Of a DNA stretch of 64,000 bases, positions 1 through 10,467 are shown piece after piece. The translations under genes were made by a program, and so were the position numbers. The stretch comes from Diospyros lotus. Its lineage: Eukaryota; Streptophyta; Magnoliopsida; Ericales; Ebenaceae. The DNA is taken from positions 35,134,116 to 35,198,115 of the forward strand of contig NC_068347.1 in the NCBI RefSeq assembly GCF_014633365.1, in the 5' to 3' direction. The notes beneath the pieces are model-generated. The model worked only from the letters and a program-made list of their open reading frames with translations, was not told where the DNA came from and ran no database searches. Positions within the stretch are counted from its first letter, which is position 1. Each line of letters starts with the position of its first letter.

Positions 1-919
1 TTGACCTTTACAGGTCCTCCCCCAGGCCAAGCTTCTCACTAGGCATCATGACACTGTTGTAATGCATCTCACACAATTTCTAGCACCTTGACAACTTGTC
101 AGCAGCACTTTGGCTCCCATACCAAGCTCTTCAAGTGCACCTCGAGCTTCAAGCTTAACTCCCACTCTTGGCCTCCACCTCTCACCCTGTCCAAGCCTCT
201 CACTAGGCATCATTGCACTAGGCAAAAGAGGAGTCTTACACATGGTCTTGAACACACACACACACCCTAAAACATGCTTGATTCAAAATGCATTTCAAAC
301 ATACAAACAATGGACACACGTGCATGGAAAATCATGTCATTGTACTCACATGCTACCATTTTCATTTTCATGCACAATCCATAGTGAAAAGACCATAACA
401 AGATATTTAACTTGGACTAGAACCTCAACCTTCTCTCAGAAAAACCTCATCCTTCCTAGGTCATTTCTCCTCTTCCATAGAACTTTTCCTCTTTCTCACT
501 CTAAATTAGAGACCTTATCCTGGAGTAAATGGATGAGGGGAGCCTATTTATAGGCATTCCTAAGCATGTGACAGGCTACTGAGGCGGCTTGCTAAGTGTC
601 ATTCTCAATTTCAGCCATTAAGCCCTAGCTTGGTGCCATTCTTCTTCCTTTATTCTACACAAGTTGTTTTATCTATTGTCCAAACTCCAAAATAATAGAT
701 AAGTACTTATTAAGTCTCAAGACTTACACACTTCATTTTAGCAAACAACATAGTAAGGCAATAAACTTTGGTTCATCCTTACATTGATAGAGCTAAAGCC
801 CTTCCGATCCAGATAATTCAAAAGATAAACCAGCACACGCATGGCAAACAACTTGGAGCAAATTGTATTAAACAAACATAAGACCACCCTTGTGATGTAG
901 AACGATCAATAGAAAGATA
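1..919 (-). mobile_element. Probable internal part of an LTR retroelement
   Basis: No coding region is recognised here. The stretch lies on the internal side of the primer-binding-site-like sequence at 920-931, so it is probably the 5' internal part of a minus-strand LTR element that continues past the left edge. A near-identical segment with core CTCTCACTAGGCATCAT occurs at about 34-50 and again at about 198-214. A TATTTATAGGC TATA-like sequence lies near 545. The 147-residue reading frame over 110-553 is Ser/Thr/His-rich low complexity and is not credible as a gene. The stretch lies within the likely first intron of the ARIADNE-like gene. Confidence 0.35.
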
Positions 920-931
920 GCTCTAATACCA
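920..931 (-). other. Primer-binding site like initiator tRNA-Met
   Basis: The minus strand reads TGGTATTAGAGC, one base from the TGGTATCAGAGC typical of plant LTR retrotransposons primed by initiator tRNA-Met. It sits 2 bp inside the LTR at 934-1259, the expected spacing. Confidence 0.65.
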
Positions 932-933
932 AT

Positions 934-1259
934 TGAAGTAAAACCCAAAAGACAAACACAATAACGGGCCAAAAATTCAATCACTAAACTATCTCAATAA
1001 CATCGATAATCAAAGGCTTCTTTCAGTAACACACTAAACAACTATATATAGGCAACTAATAAACATAATCATACTCTAATTAGGATTCAAAAGACAAAAT
1101 CCCAATATAACTAGATTCCAATGGAACCAATAACTAAAGATTACGGATTCTCTAAAAGGCAAATAAATCAAATTATGAAACAAATTAAAATAGGAAATAA
1201 ACAAAAGAAGTAATACTAATTCTTATTTCTACTTCTGTGTCCTACATCACCTTGCTTCA
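934..1259 (-). repeat. 5' LTR of a minus-strand LTR retroelement
   Basis: The segment starts TGAAG and ends CTTCA on the plus strand, giving TG...CA ends with short inverted termini, and it abuts the primer-binding site. A TATATATAGG TATA-like box lies near 1044 (CCTATATATAG on the minus strand), as expected for an LTR promoter. The partner LTR is not in the window. A five-base target duplication could not be tested because the other end is missing. Confidence 0.55.
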
Positions 1260-2164
1260 CAACTCCTAAAAGAACCACAAATTTTGTCAGAGCTATCCAA
1301 ACAATCTACTTTTAAGAGGATTTTGTGGCATTTGCTTTTGTCAGCGCTTCTTCTTGAAGCTTCTTATTGTTACCAGAAATCATCAAGTGGAGATCCAAAT
1401 TTTTCTTTCCTAAGAACAATCCCAATTACATGTCTCCAACGACCATTGACCAAAAAAGCAATAACTTCTCCTACTGAATGTCGGAGTCGACAAAAACCTT
1501 CTATTTAATTTAACATTTTAAAGGCATTGGACAACATAAATTCAGTTAATGTGTAGTATAACGTCTTAAACTGTGGTCCGGAAACAAACAAAATCAAGTC
1601 TCGTTCTTCCTATGTTCAGTTTGGCTCAAAGAGAAAACAATCAAATTTATTTGTCATAAATTTCGAAACTAAAGTAGTTTGATTAGATTCTGCAATATAA
1701 CAACAATCAAAATTTACTAGCAAACCTAGTCCAACTTGGCCCAACTCTACAAGATAGCAGTAGGAGTGGAGGAAAAGAAGCATCCACGCTTGGATAACTT
1801 GTTGGACGCTAGAGTAAATGGCATCTAACAAGTTACTATAACTACCTTCAAATTGGATGGTCCTACAGACAGAACCAAGGTCGACCTATCCTGGGGAATA
1901 AACAAATGCATTACGGTGGCAATATCACTATGCCTCATTTTAGTTATTGATTTCAGCCTATTACATAGAAAATAACTACAACAAAAACCAAAGTGCCGAA
2001 TTTCCCACCAATCAAATTGCAAAAAAACTATATTTCTCATATGGCAGGCTAAATACACATCAGAACAACCCACGACGTGAATCCACCACTTCAATTTCAA
2101 AAGGCACAAACCAGAAGCATTAAACAGGTTAACTTTGCATTTTTCATTTCCTCCAGCTATTCAC

Positions 2165-2332
2165 CTGCTGCCTACTGGCGATAATATCATCGGAGTCATC
2201 GGAGTCATTGTCCATGAACTCGAAGACGCCACCATCGTCGTCGTCGCTGTATTCCCCCGCCGTATCGCCGCTGTAGTAGTCATCCAGGGACTCCGCGTCA
2301 TTGGCGTCGTGCATATCATCCTCTGAATCCAT
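2165..2332 (-). CDS. ARIADNE-type E3 ubiquitin ligase, first coding exon (partial gene)
   Basis: The exon encodes 56 residues beginning MDSEDDMHDANDAESLDD and ending IIASRQQ, then a GT donor (CAG|GTGAAT) in phase 0. The acidic start (18 Asp and 4 Glu), the Tyr-Tyr-Ser-Gly turn and the Ile-Ala-Ser end match the N-termini of plant ARIADNE proteins of the ARI7/ARI8 type. These are RING-between-RING ligases that pass ubiquitin through a catalytic cysteine in RING2. None of the RING, IBR or RING2 exons is visible in 1-2164, so they either lie beyond the left edge after an intron longer than 2.1 kb, or this is an orphan first exon. The ATG at 2332-2330 is preferred over upstream TTG/CTG codons. Family assignment rests on the acidic N-terminus alone. 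Confidence 0.7.
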
Positions 2333-2601
2333 GAGCAAACCCTAGACCCAAAAATAACCCTAGAATTCAGTGAGTATGCGATCCGATGGCCCCAAATAAG
2401 GGCACAGCTGTCAGATCGCTGAACAGCGATGTGCTGGACGACGAACGGGGGGGGGGAGAGAGATTTGAGAATTGGGAAGGAAACGTAGAATGATAGAACG
2501 GTGGCGCTGTTGGTGTTCCCCCGGAATTGCTGGCTTTGGATTGTGGTTTTGGGATATTTTTCTCCCCTCTGTCTCTCTCTCTCTCTCTCTCTCCCCCCCC
2601 T

Positions 2602-2642
<41 letters not shown>

Positions 2643-2740
2643 AGGAAAAAAAGTATTAAGAATCTACTGTCAGTGGGTTAACTAAAAATATATATATATA
2701 TGTTGCAGAGAGAGAGAGAGAGAGAGATCCATTTCGATGT
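2333..2740 (-). promoter_or_regulatory. 5' UTR and promoter region of the ARIADNE-like gene
   Basis: Sequence upstream of the ATG. It holds a long pyrimidine tract (2565-2640: CT repeats around two C-runs), a TA run at about 2688-2701 and a GA run at 2707-2727. CT/GA tracts near plant transcription starts are common. The start site is not determinable here. A G8-9 run occurs near 2448. Confidence 0.45.
2565..2728. repeat. Compound microsatellite (CT)n-C-run-(TC)n, (TA)n, (GA)n
   Basis: A nearly pure pyrimidine tract of about 75 bp, with CT dinucleotides flanking runs of eight and nine C, followed after a short gap by (TA)n and (GA)n. The mirror-symmetric polypyrimidine block could form triplex (H-) DNA. 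Confidence 0.85.
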
Positions 2741-2809
2741 GGAGGATGACGTCCAAATACAAACTACGAAACGTAACGTATTTATATATTTATTTTTGGA
2801 CATTAGTTT

Positions 2810-3070
2810 AAATTGTAAGTCGGTTGGATTGATTTTTAAGTTTTGGTAATTTTAATTATTTTGTTTTGATTTAATTTTTATACTAAAAAATTAAAATAAC
2901 TAAATCAATTTAAATTTCAAAAATAATATTATTTTTGCACTTTATTATTTTGATATTTAAGTTTTTTTATTTTTTTAGTCGATGTAATTTTTTAATTTAT
3001 TCAATTTGAGAATCTATTGACATAAATTCAGTCCATTCAATTTGAATAATTTAATCGGTTCAGCGCTAAA
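2810..3070 (+). repeat. Dispersed AT-rich repeat, family A (copy 1)
   Basis: Diverged copy of a family also seen at 3600-3975, 6045-6405, 11745-11880 and 15425-15770. Shared landmarks are AAAATAACTAAATCAATT, a following T-rich run, then GACATAAATTCA and a TCGGTT-like end. Such GGTTCGGTT-derived repeats are typical of decayed non-autonomous hAT-type MITEs in plants. The class is inferred. Confidence 0.5.
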
Positions 3071-3599
3071 TAAATTTGAATAAATCTCTTATGAATTTGT
3101 ATATATCATATTATTTTATGAGATATATTCTAAAATTTATTTGTGATATAGTATTGTTAATTATTGACTCATCAATAAATGCACATTCTCTAAAAATAAA
3201 TTACGTTTATTGCATATTGGCATTACTTTTTTAAAAAATTATAAATAATTTGAACACAATCAAAAAATATTTTATAATTTATAAAGTATTTATAATTGTT
3301 GAAAAATAATTAATAATATATGAAAAATATTATTAATATATTAAATGAATACTTATAATTTGAGAAGTGTCAAAATTAAGTGCAAAGAACATATAAATAA
3401 CATTACGAACGAAAAAATAAGAACATGCTCAGCTTCATTTAAAACTTAAGTAAACTAGTTAATTTTAGTTTGATTTAAATATTTTAATTTTTTTCATAAA
3501 AATAATTGAATATAGACTGTCTATTTTAATCCGAAGCCCAATCAATCTAGTTTTTATTTTAAAATCTTTGCAACTTTTTCATCTTGATCCAATTCAACA

Positions 3600-3975
3600 T
3601 TAGGAGTGAGCGTTCAAAATACTATAACCGAACATATATTAAATATCAAATCGAATCGGCCGAACAAATATAAAAATTAAATAAATAAAAAATTTAAAAA
3701 ATCAAACAAATAAGAAAAATTGAAAACAACAAAAAAATGACAAAACTGAACAAAAATAATCTAAGTGTTGGTAAACAACATCATTTGACACTTTGGGTCG
3801 GTTAGATTATTTTAATTTTTTTAATATGAAAATCGAATTAAATTAAAATAATATAAATTATCAAACTTAAAAATCAAACTAAATTAACAATTAATTTGAA
3901 TTAAATTGAACCGATAATTTCAATTGTGGATTATTTGGATTAAACCATAATTTGCTAACCCCTGTTCAATATAGA
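3600..3975 (-). repeat. Dispersed AT-rich repeat, family A (copy 2, inverted)
   Basis: Begins GGAGTGAGCGTTC and ends near GCTAACCCCTGTTC. Internally it carries reverse complements of the family A landmarks, such as AACCGATAATTTCAATT. Strongly diverged. Confidence 0.45.
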
Positions 3976-5289
3976 ACCAATTTGATTGGTATGAAGTGGA
4001 AGAAGACTGCTAATAGAAGGTGGCAGACAAATTGGGTTAGGTGGATGGTCTTTTGAGAAATTGAACAGTCTAAAGTTTGGACTCACATATGACAAACCTA
4101 AGGACCAGTGGGTAGTGGCTTAGGACCTGTGATTTGATGGGCCTGGTACTTTATGATGGGCCCGGCCTCTAACTTCATGGGCTGCTTGGTATTGGGCGTT
4201 TATGGAAAGGGCCTATTCCAACAGGAGTGGCTTTTGAGATGCTTTAGAAGGAGATTAAGGAAGCCCATCAATAATATGTCATTATTGTTTTGTGATTAAA
4301 AATCATTTGTTATTATTGTGAAATATTTAATAGTCTGAGAATTATTTTTATAATAATAATATATTTTTTAAAAAATAATTTAATATTCAGTCTAATCGCT
4401 TGAGAAATGTTTTTTAATGTTATGTTAACATCAAAATGTAGTGATTATGAATTATCATTAAAAAAAGGGCACCTTGCGGACCATGCCCATTAACATTTGA
4501 GTGGTTGAAATCTATGATGAATGAAAATATCTCGGCCACTATTCAGTATTTGTAAAATGTTTTTATTTTTGAAATGTCAAAAAACATTTTTAAGTCGTTT
4601 CTATAATTTTGAAAACGTTTCAAAACTATTTCATAATATTAAAAAAATATCAAAAATAGATTTCCTCCCACGAAGATGTTAAAAACCAAAAAATTTCCAT
4701 CTCTAACTATATTAGAGTTAACTAGGTTAGAGATGTAATTTTCCTATAACTCAAAATTTTTAATTTTTTCAGAATTTATTTCTAGAATTTGTTTGAATAT
4801 ATTATAAAATTTATGTGTATTTTTAAATTGAATAATTATTTTTTATAATTTTTTAAATTAAAAATTATATTTACAAAATGGTCATATATTTTTGTTATTT
4901 ACACATTTTTCTCATTTTTGTTTTGTATTGTATTCGTTTTTTGTTTTCGATTCTATGCAACCTAGATTGAAATATCTTAAAATTTGGTGTCTATTTCAAG
5001 CATGTGTTGGTTTTCGATGAATTTAATTATATGTCTTATTATATAGAGAAATAAATGTATTGAATGGTAAAAAAAACTCTTAACTTTATATTATTGAGTT
5101 TGATAAATTAGAAAATATGACGGTGAGATTGTCTGAAAAAAAAAACTATTTATAGTGGTTTGGAGATAATTCTTTCTTTAGGTATTCTTGTTATGTAATA
5201 TTTAGGAATAATTATCCTAAACCATTTATCGAAATTAGCTTTATTCTTTTGTTGTTGCTCAAATATAATAATAATTTTTTTTATACGAA
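3976..5289. other. AT-rich intergenic sequence, no gene seen
   Basis: No coding region recognised. At 4135-4215 five GGGC-core motifs cluster (TGGGCCT, TGGGCCCGGCC, TGGGCT, TGGGCG, GGGCCT). These resemble Site II/TCP-binding boxes of plant promoters, but no gene follows. The rest is low-complexity AT sequence. Confidence 0.4.
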
Positions 5290-5850
5290 AAAGTGTATCG
5301 ATCTTGATACGGGTGACCTGCAAGGAATAAATCAGTTAAGACACGAGTGAGTCTCACATGTGGACTTTCCGATGTTTAAATTAGTCTCTCAAATAAAGTA
5401 TATAAAACTAATAGAGTTGTAGTTTTAATAAACTTACAAGCCTTTTTTTGTTAGAGGAAAAGTCTTTTTTTATAGAGATGATGAGACTAAGAGATAGAGA
5501 GAAAGCCATGATTTTCAACAGGTATTTCAGGCTCTCTTCCAAATTTGTAAAAGGTAAGTTTGATTTGATATTCCTAATCTCTCAGCCATACTAGTCTTCA
5601 AGTGACCTCATCGACCTTTCAATCACTCAAACTTGATCTCAATTTTAGTCAACTCATGAATTTTGAGAGAGACTATCAAGTGAGCTCACTCACCCAAGTG
5701 TCTCTCAAGAGGCTCTTGGGTAAGGTCTCTCACCAGATCGCTCGATGGATTGGGTTGTGGACTTCTTTCTTTGTATTTGGGCTTATCATTAGGCATAGAC
5801 TTACTTTATTGAACACAACACCTCTAAAATTGATCTTTTTTTAGGATTTA
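5290..5850 (+). repeat. LTR-like fragment related to the 47.8-49.3 kb repeat
   Basis: A segment near 5365-5400 (CCGATGTTTAAATTAGT followed by CTCTCAA) resembles 48335-48365 (CCGATGCCTAAATTAGT followed by CTCGAGA). Both lie just downstream of CT-rich 'actc/cacg' sequence. I infer remnants of related LTRs. The 80-residue frame at 5602-5844 has no recognisable product. Confidence 0.35.
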
Positions 5851-6044
5851 GGAGAAAATGTTTTCATCAAAAACTTATCGAGATTTTTATGACAAATTGC
5901 TAGATTATAAGAAATAATCCATGATTACGAGTTCAACCCATAATATATGGGAATCCTAAGTAAATTAGGTAAAACTAACCATACTTCAAATTGATTAGCA
6001 ATTGGGCCTAATAGAAAACCAACCTTCTTTTTTTTATTTTTTGG

Positions 6045-6405
6045 GTTGGGGTGAACAATATTTGGTTAAACAAAAATAATTGAATTGAATTGACTAAAAT
6101 CATCAATTTGATTTAGTTCGAATTATAGGTCAATTCAATTTTCAAATTTGACATTTTTGATTGTTTCAGCTTAGTCCAATCTCCATATTGAAAAAAATGA
6201 AAATAATTGGATCGATAGAAATGTAAAAAATACATCATTTTTACACTTTTTTATTTCAAATTTTCAGTTTTTTCGATTGACTCGAATTTTTATTTTAGAT
6301 TTTTTTTTTTTTTTTTTTGGTTTGCTCGATTTGAAAATTTATTTGATTGCTTCGATTCAGCTTTTGACATAAATTCGATCTATTTAGTTATTAGACATAC
6401 CAAGT
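6045..6405 (+). repeat. Dispersed AT-rich repeat, family A (copy 3)
   Basis: Starts GGGGTGAACAATATTTGG and ends near CATACCAAGTAGTCACCC, and shares the AATTGGATCGAT...GACATAAATTCGATC core with the other copies. It includes a T18 run near 6301-6318. Confidence 0.5.
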
Positions 6406-7371
6406 AGTCACCCATATTTTTTTACCCTCGAATCAAATTTCAATAAAATATCAAAGCGGGGAATGATCTAATTGAGTGAACCAACAAAGGAGAGAATGAC
6501 GTAATTAATGGGACTAAAATCAAGCATGGCCCAAACAAGACATATAATGTTAAATGAACCAAACTCAATAATTAAATGGGAAACCCTACCAACTTCTTCC
6601 TTTAAAGTAAATAATAAATGGGAAAGTAGCAGTCTGGAAGCATGTGATCGCAACTTAATAAAATCCCAACTTAATAAATGCAGACTCTATTGATAGCAAC
6701 TTAATAAAATCCCAAGATATTTTCAAGAAATAAATGCTGAATCTATTTTTGAGCCCTGCCCAGAAAGGAAAAAGTCATGGAGATTGTTAACGATTGTTGT
6801 CGGAACAGTTGTTAAGGTATATTTAATATTATTGTATTTAAGAAAATTGGCTCAAATCTAAAATAGAGTCGAGAGGAAAGAGCTCGAGAAGGGAAGCTCG
6901 AGAGATTTTTTCAACAAAATAGTTCTCAGGAAACTCTCTTAAATGCCTCTTTTGAGTTCAATCATATGTCAACTCATCTCTCCGATGTCTCTGCTTAAAA
7001 ATAAAAAATAAATGATTTTGAAATATGTGGATACTCTTCCATCTATCAAGTTCTATACCTATAAACAAAAAGTAATTTAACTAGTCGTTGACTAAAAAAT
7101 CACTCAAATTATACCTATCTTGATCTTATATACTCTTTCGCAGAGGTTGACTTAAGCTCTCTAAGCTTAACTCAAACATACCTCTCTAAACTTAACTCAA
7201 ACATAACTCTATTCTTTTTTGATACGAAGAAATGTCAAACCAAAATACCTAACAGGGATTAACTCTTCCTAAAAATGAGGTTGTTAGGACCTCAATCCAA
7301 TCACTAGCCCTATATTCAACATCCCTTTCATTGCGATTAAAATAATGACTTTGAGCATGGCCAATTCTCAT
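6406..7371. other. Intergenic sequence, no gene seen
   Basis: Two overlapping 61-residue frames on opposite strands at 6468-6693 are shadows of each other without family features. The rest is AT-rich and shows no splice-bounded coding segments. Confidence 0.3.
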
Positions 7372-7560
7372 AGTGTGACGAGCGAAACAAATTCAACTTT
7401 GTATGGCTAACCAACAATTTCAGCTTCATGCAGTTGAGTCGCAACCTGTAATCCAAACTAAGGTTGGGTTTTTGGAGTTAGCTCACCCTCGTAGGATCGC
7501 AACCCTTTGTCCCATACATTATAGCATGTGTGTCACTCGAGGGCCTGCACAGGGGGCATC
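7372..7560 (-). pseudogene. Decayed plastid 16S rRNA fragment (NUPT)
   Basis: The plus strand is the reverse complement of a plastid 16S rRNA segment from the 3' half of the molecule. Recognisable blocks in the right order are GTGTGACGAGCG, GTATGGCTAACC, CAGCTTCATGCAG, GGGTTTTTGGAGTTAGCTCA, CCCTCGTAGGATCGCAACCC and TAGCATGTGTGTC. Against the plastid sequence as I remember it, most changes are C-to-T or G-to-A, with some small deletions. Nothing suggests a working rRNA: the fragment is under 200 bp and sits in AT-rich nuclear repeats. It is best read as nuclear-integrated plastid DNA. A mitochondrial or bacterial origin is less likely, because the TTTTTGGAGTTAGCTCACCCTC block fits plastid 16S best. 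Confidence 0.85.
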
Positions 7561-9229
7561 CTGCATTCTTAATCGTTTTTTATTTTACAGATCTATTTGA
7601 GACTAGAAAATAAAGATGATATTTTTCTATAATTACAAATTTATTGTTATATCTCAATAACAATAGATATTAAGAATAAAATACATTAAATATGCAATTG
7701 CTACTATATATGTTCAAGTTGGCTAAAAAATTCAATATGAGAATTGACGGAAGACACCGGCCTATTAATGCTTGAATTAGATTAAAAGTATGAAAACACG
7801 ATCGATCTAATTAGTCATTTATATGACTTAACTTTCATGATTTAATGTCGATACATTAATTAGACGAGTGAGATTGAGTTTGAGTTTTTGGTCACATCGT
7901 TATTTATATCTTAGAAAGTATTATTTTAATAACTCAAAGTTTGATATTTTGGTTCACATTTTATATTATTACGTCATAAAATATAAAATATTATTATAAA
8001 TATCAAATTTAAGTGTCCTTTTAAATATAATGAGCATCACTTAGTCCTGTGAAAAATCTTTGTACGGTTAATTTAATAATTTATTATTCGTGTATATGTA
8101 AGTGCTTGTTATAAATAATTTGTGATAGTTTATTGGTGATAAGGTTATTATTTTTTTTATTTTTAAATTATGTTGAGCAAGTCTAGACATACTCAAATCC
8201 CATGCTTAGCACGTAGTTTAAATCACGGAAATATCGAAATAGTGTTATTTTGATGTTTTTGAAACATTTCTTGCTCCAAAGCGTAAAAAAATATAGAAAA
8301 ACTTTTCCATGCTATTTTTATAATTTTAAAAATATTTTGATGTCATTTTGTAATATTAAAAGTGTTGAAAATGCATTTTTGATTTAGAAACACTTTTATG
8401 CTCTACGACTGTCTTAGAGAGGAAAGCAATTTCATCTTTGCTGTCCTGGTGAGCCTATCAGAAATAAAAATAACTTATGTTTATGTTTGTTTTAATAAAT
8501 GATAAAATTTATGTTTATGTTTGATTGAATAATTATTTTTTTATAATTTTTATTAAAAATATATTTACACAAAAATTCTATATATTTTATATTTATGAAT
8601 TTATTTTACTTTTTTAAAAATGTCATTTCCTCGTTCACATTTCATATCGTATTCGTTTTTGTTTTCATGCAAACCTAGATTCAAATTAGAGACCTTTGAT
8701 AGTATGACTTCGCTAGGCTCCCAAATCAAAATTTAAAATCTCATGTAGCGCAAATGATCCATTGCATATGTTTAGGAGCTAAAATTATCACAAGATCATG
8801 AGATCAAATTTGTTTTTGTATAACTGTCGATAATTTGCGTCTATTCTAGAGGTTAAGTTCTAAACTCTGGCCCTTAACTCACCTATTTGTCTATTCCGAT
8901 TGAGAGTGTACCATGCCATAAATTTTAAATATGATGAGATGATTCAAACTGAAAATTATACATTGATCGAGAACTCTTCAAATTTCTAATGTTAAAATAA
9001 ATTTTAAAAAAAAAAACCTATTTAACCATGCCCTTGTTACCATTTCATGGGCATATGGGGAAAAAAATGCTCACACGATAATTCATTCAAAATTTGACAA
9101 AAGTATGGAAAAGAACAATAAACAAGTAAACTGTTCATATTGACTTCCCTTACAAATAATTAAGGCCGCGTTTGGAAGCAACACCTTGTTGTTTTAATTC
9201 TACTGTTAAAAGTGAAAAACTTTTGCTCA
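7561..9229. other. AT-rich intergenic sequence, no gene seen
   Basis: No coding region recognised. It contains a short palindromic repeat (7915-8035). At about 9163-9175 GGCCGCGTTTGGAA resembles the terminus of a common plant MITE type, but no partner end was found. Confidence 0.35.
7915..8035. repeat. Short palindromic AT-rich MITE-like repeat, family B (copy 1)
   Basis: Arms CTCAAAGTTTGATATT and (inverted) AAATATCAAATTTAAG flank a core TTTTATATTATTACGTCATAAAATATAAAA. Similar copies lie at 15290-15420, 16155-16300 and 46145-46275. No target-site duplication was established. Confidence 0.4.
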
Positions 9230-9605
9230 ATCATTGGTCAGCCTGATATCGGGGGACTGTGGATGGTCCTCCGCGCATGGCCACTGGGCGTAGGTCCATG
9301 CACCATCACGATTACTCCATCTGAGCCCTCCGATCAGACAATGGCCCACTTACCAACGCGGTGACAAAAGCAAAGAGGACCACTTCCACACGTGGCAACA
9401 TCGGGTGGGTTGCAGAGCGAAGGGGCATTGCAGCGCGTACGTATGTCATTCACGCGGAATTATTGACGGATGGAGACGGCCACGTGGGTTGTTGCCTGAA
9501 ATTGTCCCCATCAAGAGACCGTAACCGGCGTGAAGGGCCCACGCGGCACGTTGTGGATCACGGACAACATCCGCAGGTGGCCCGATATGCATGTAATATA
9601 TATAA
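9230..9605. promoter_or_regulatory. Isolated GC-rich island with ACGT-core motifs
   Basis: A sharply GC-rich block of about 370 bp in AT-rich surroundings. It contains ACACGTGGCA (about 9389), CGTACGTATG (about 9437), CCACGTGGGT (about 9480), CACGCGGCACG (about 9541) and ACCGGCG. G-box/ABRE-type ACGT cores are bZIP and bHLH sites in plants. The 82-residue frame at 9361-9609 is rich in Arg and Gly with no family features. No gene starts nearby, so this may be an orphaned promoter, a transposon-captured fragment or a distant regulatory element. Confidence 0.4.
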
Positions 9606-9724
9606 TTAAAAATATTTCAATATAATATATTTTTTAATTGTGTGGAGTATTCTTAACATTTACCGAATATTCGCGTTCATGGACACTATTTAATTTTGGC
9701 CAAATTCACTTTCTTTTTGTTTGT

Positions 9725-10450
9725 GTGATTATTCTAATTTTTTTTATTTTTTAAATTATATATTTAAATTTAAATTTTGAGTTAATTTATCTCTATACTT
9801 TAATCTTTTATTGTGTAATAATTTAATTTTTTTGTTACATCGATTACGAATTTTATATCTATATTTTCGAATCAATTTAATACTTATACTTTCATATATA
9901 ATAAAAAAATATAAAGTGAAATGATAAAATATACTTTACATTTTATTTACGTCAAAATACATATGTTAAATTGATTAAAAAATATAAATTTAGATGTGTA
10001 ATTGAAGCAATTAAAAGTTCAAATTATCACATGAAACTAAAGTCAAAGTACATGAATTAAATTGTCTAAAAAATATAAGTTTAAAAGTATAATTGAAATA
10101 ATAAAAAATTCAACTAATCGTACCAAAAAATGTAAAAGTGCAATGACAAATTCAGGTATGGCCATTGAATTTTCCCAAGTAAAATACATATTTTAACATA
10201 TGTACTTGCACTTTTTTTATTTAGAGATTTAAATTTTTTATTATTTCGATTATACTTCTAAATTATATAATTTCAAATCAATTGCATTCTTAAACTTTTT
10301 ATTATTTCAATTATATCAATGAACTATGTTTAATTCATTATGCTTAATCAATTTATTGAGTTGAAAAATTAATTCAAAATTGTATAGTTTAAATGTATAA
10401 TTGAAATAATAATAAATTTTAAGTATATAAAAGAAAAAAGTGTTGTATTT
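9725..10450. repeat. AT-rich foldback repeat, family C (two copies, head to tail)
   Basis: Each unit is self-complementary. Arms like TTATTATTTCAATTATAC and their reverse complement GTATAATTGAAATAATAA recur, with TTTCGAATCAATTTAAT-like cores. Boundaries are about 9725-10190 and 10190-10450. The same family occurs at 36000-36365, 56525-56995 and 57225-57560. Class is inferred as a foldback/MITE family. Confidence 0.5.
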
Positions 10451-10467
10451 TGCCATGGATCATGATA

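Noticed and set aside
1284..1508. 74-residue plus-strand frame starting MSELSKQSTF
   Set aside because: The wording hinted at an old gene relic, but no family could be named and the frame starts at a non-ATG codon.
9361..9609. 82-residue Arg/Gly-rich frame
   Set aside because: It follows from the GC-rich island. There are no motifs, no splice context and no neighbouring exons.
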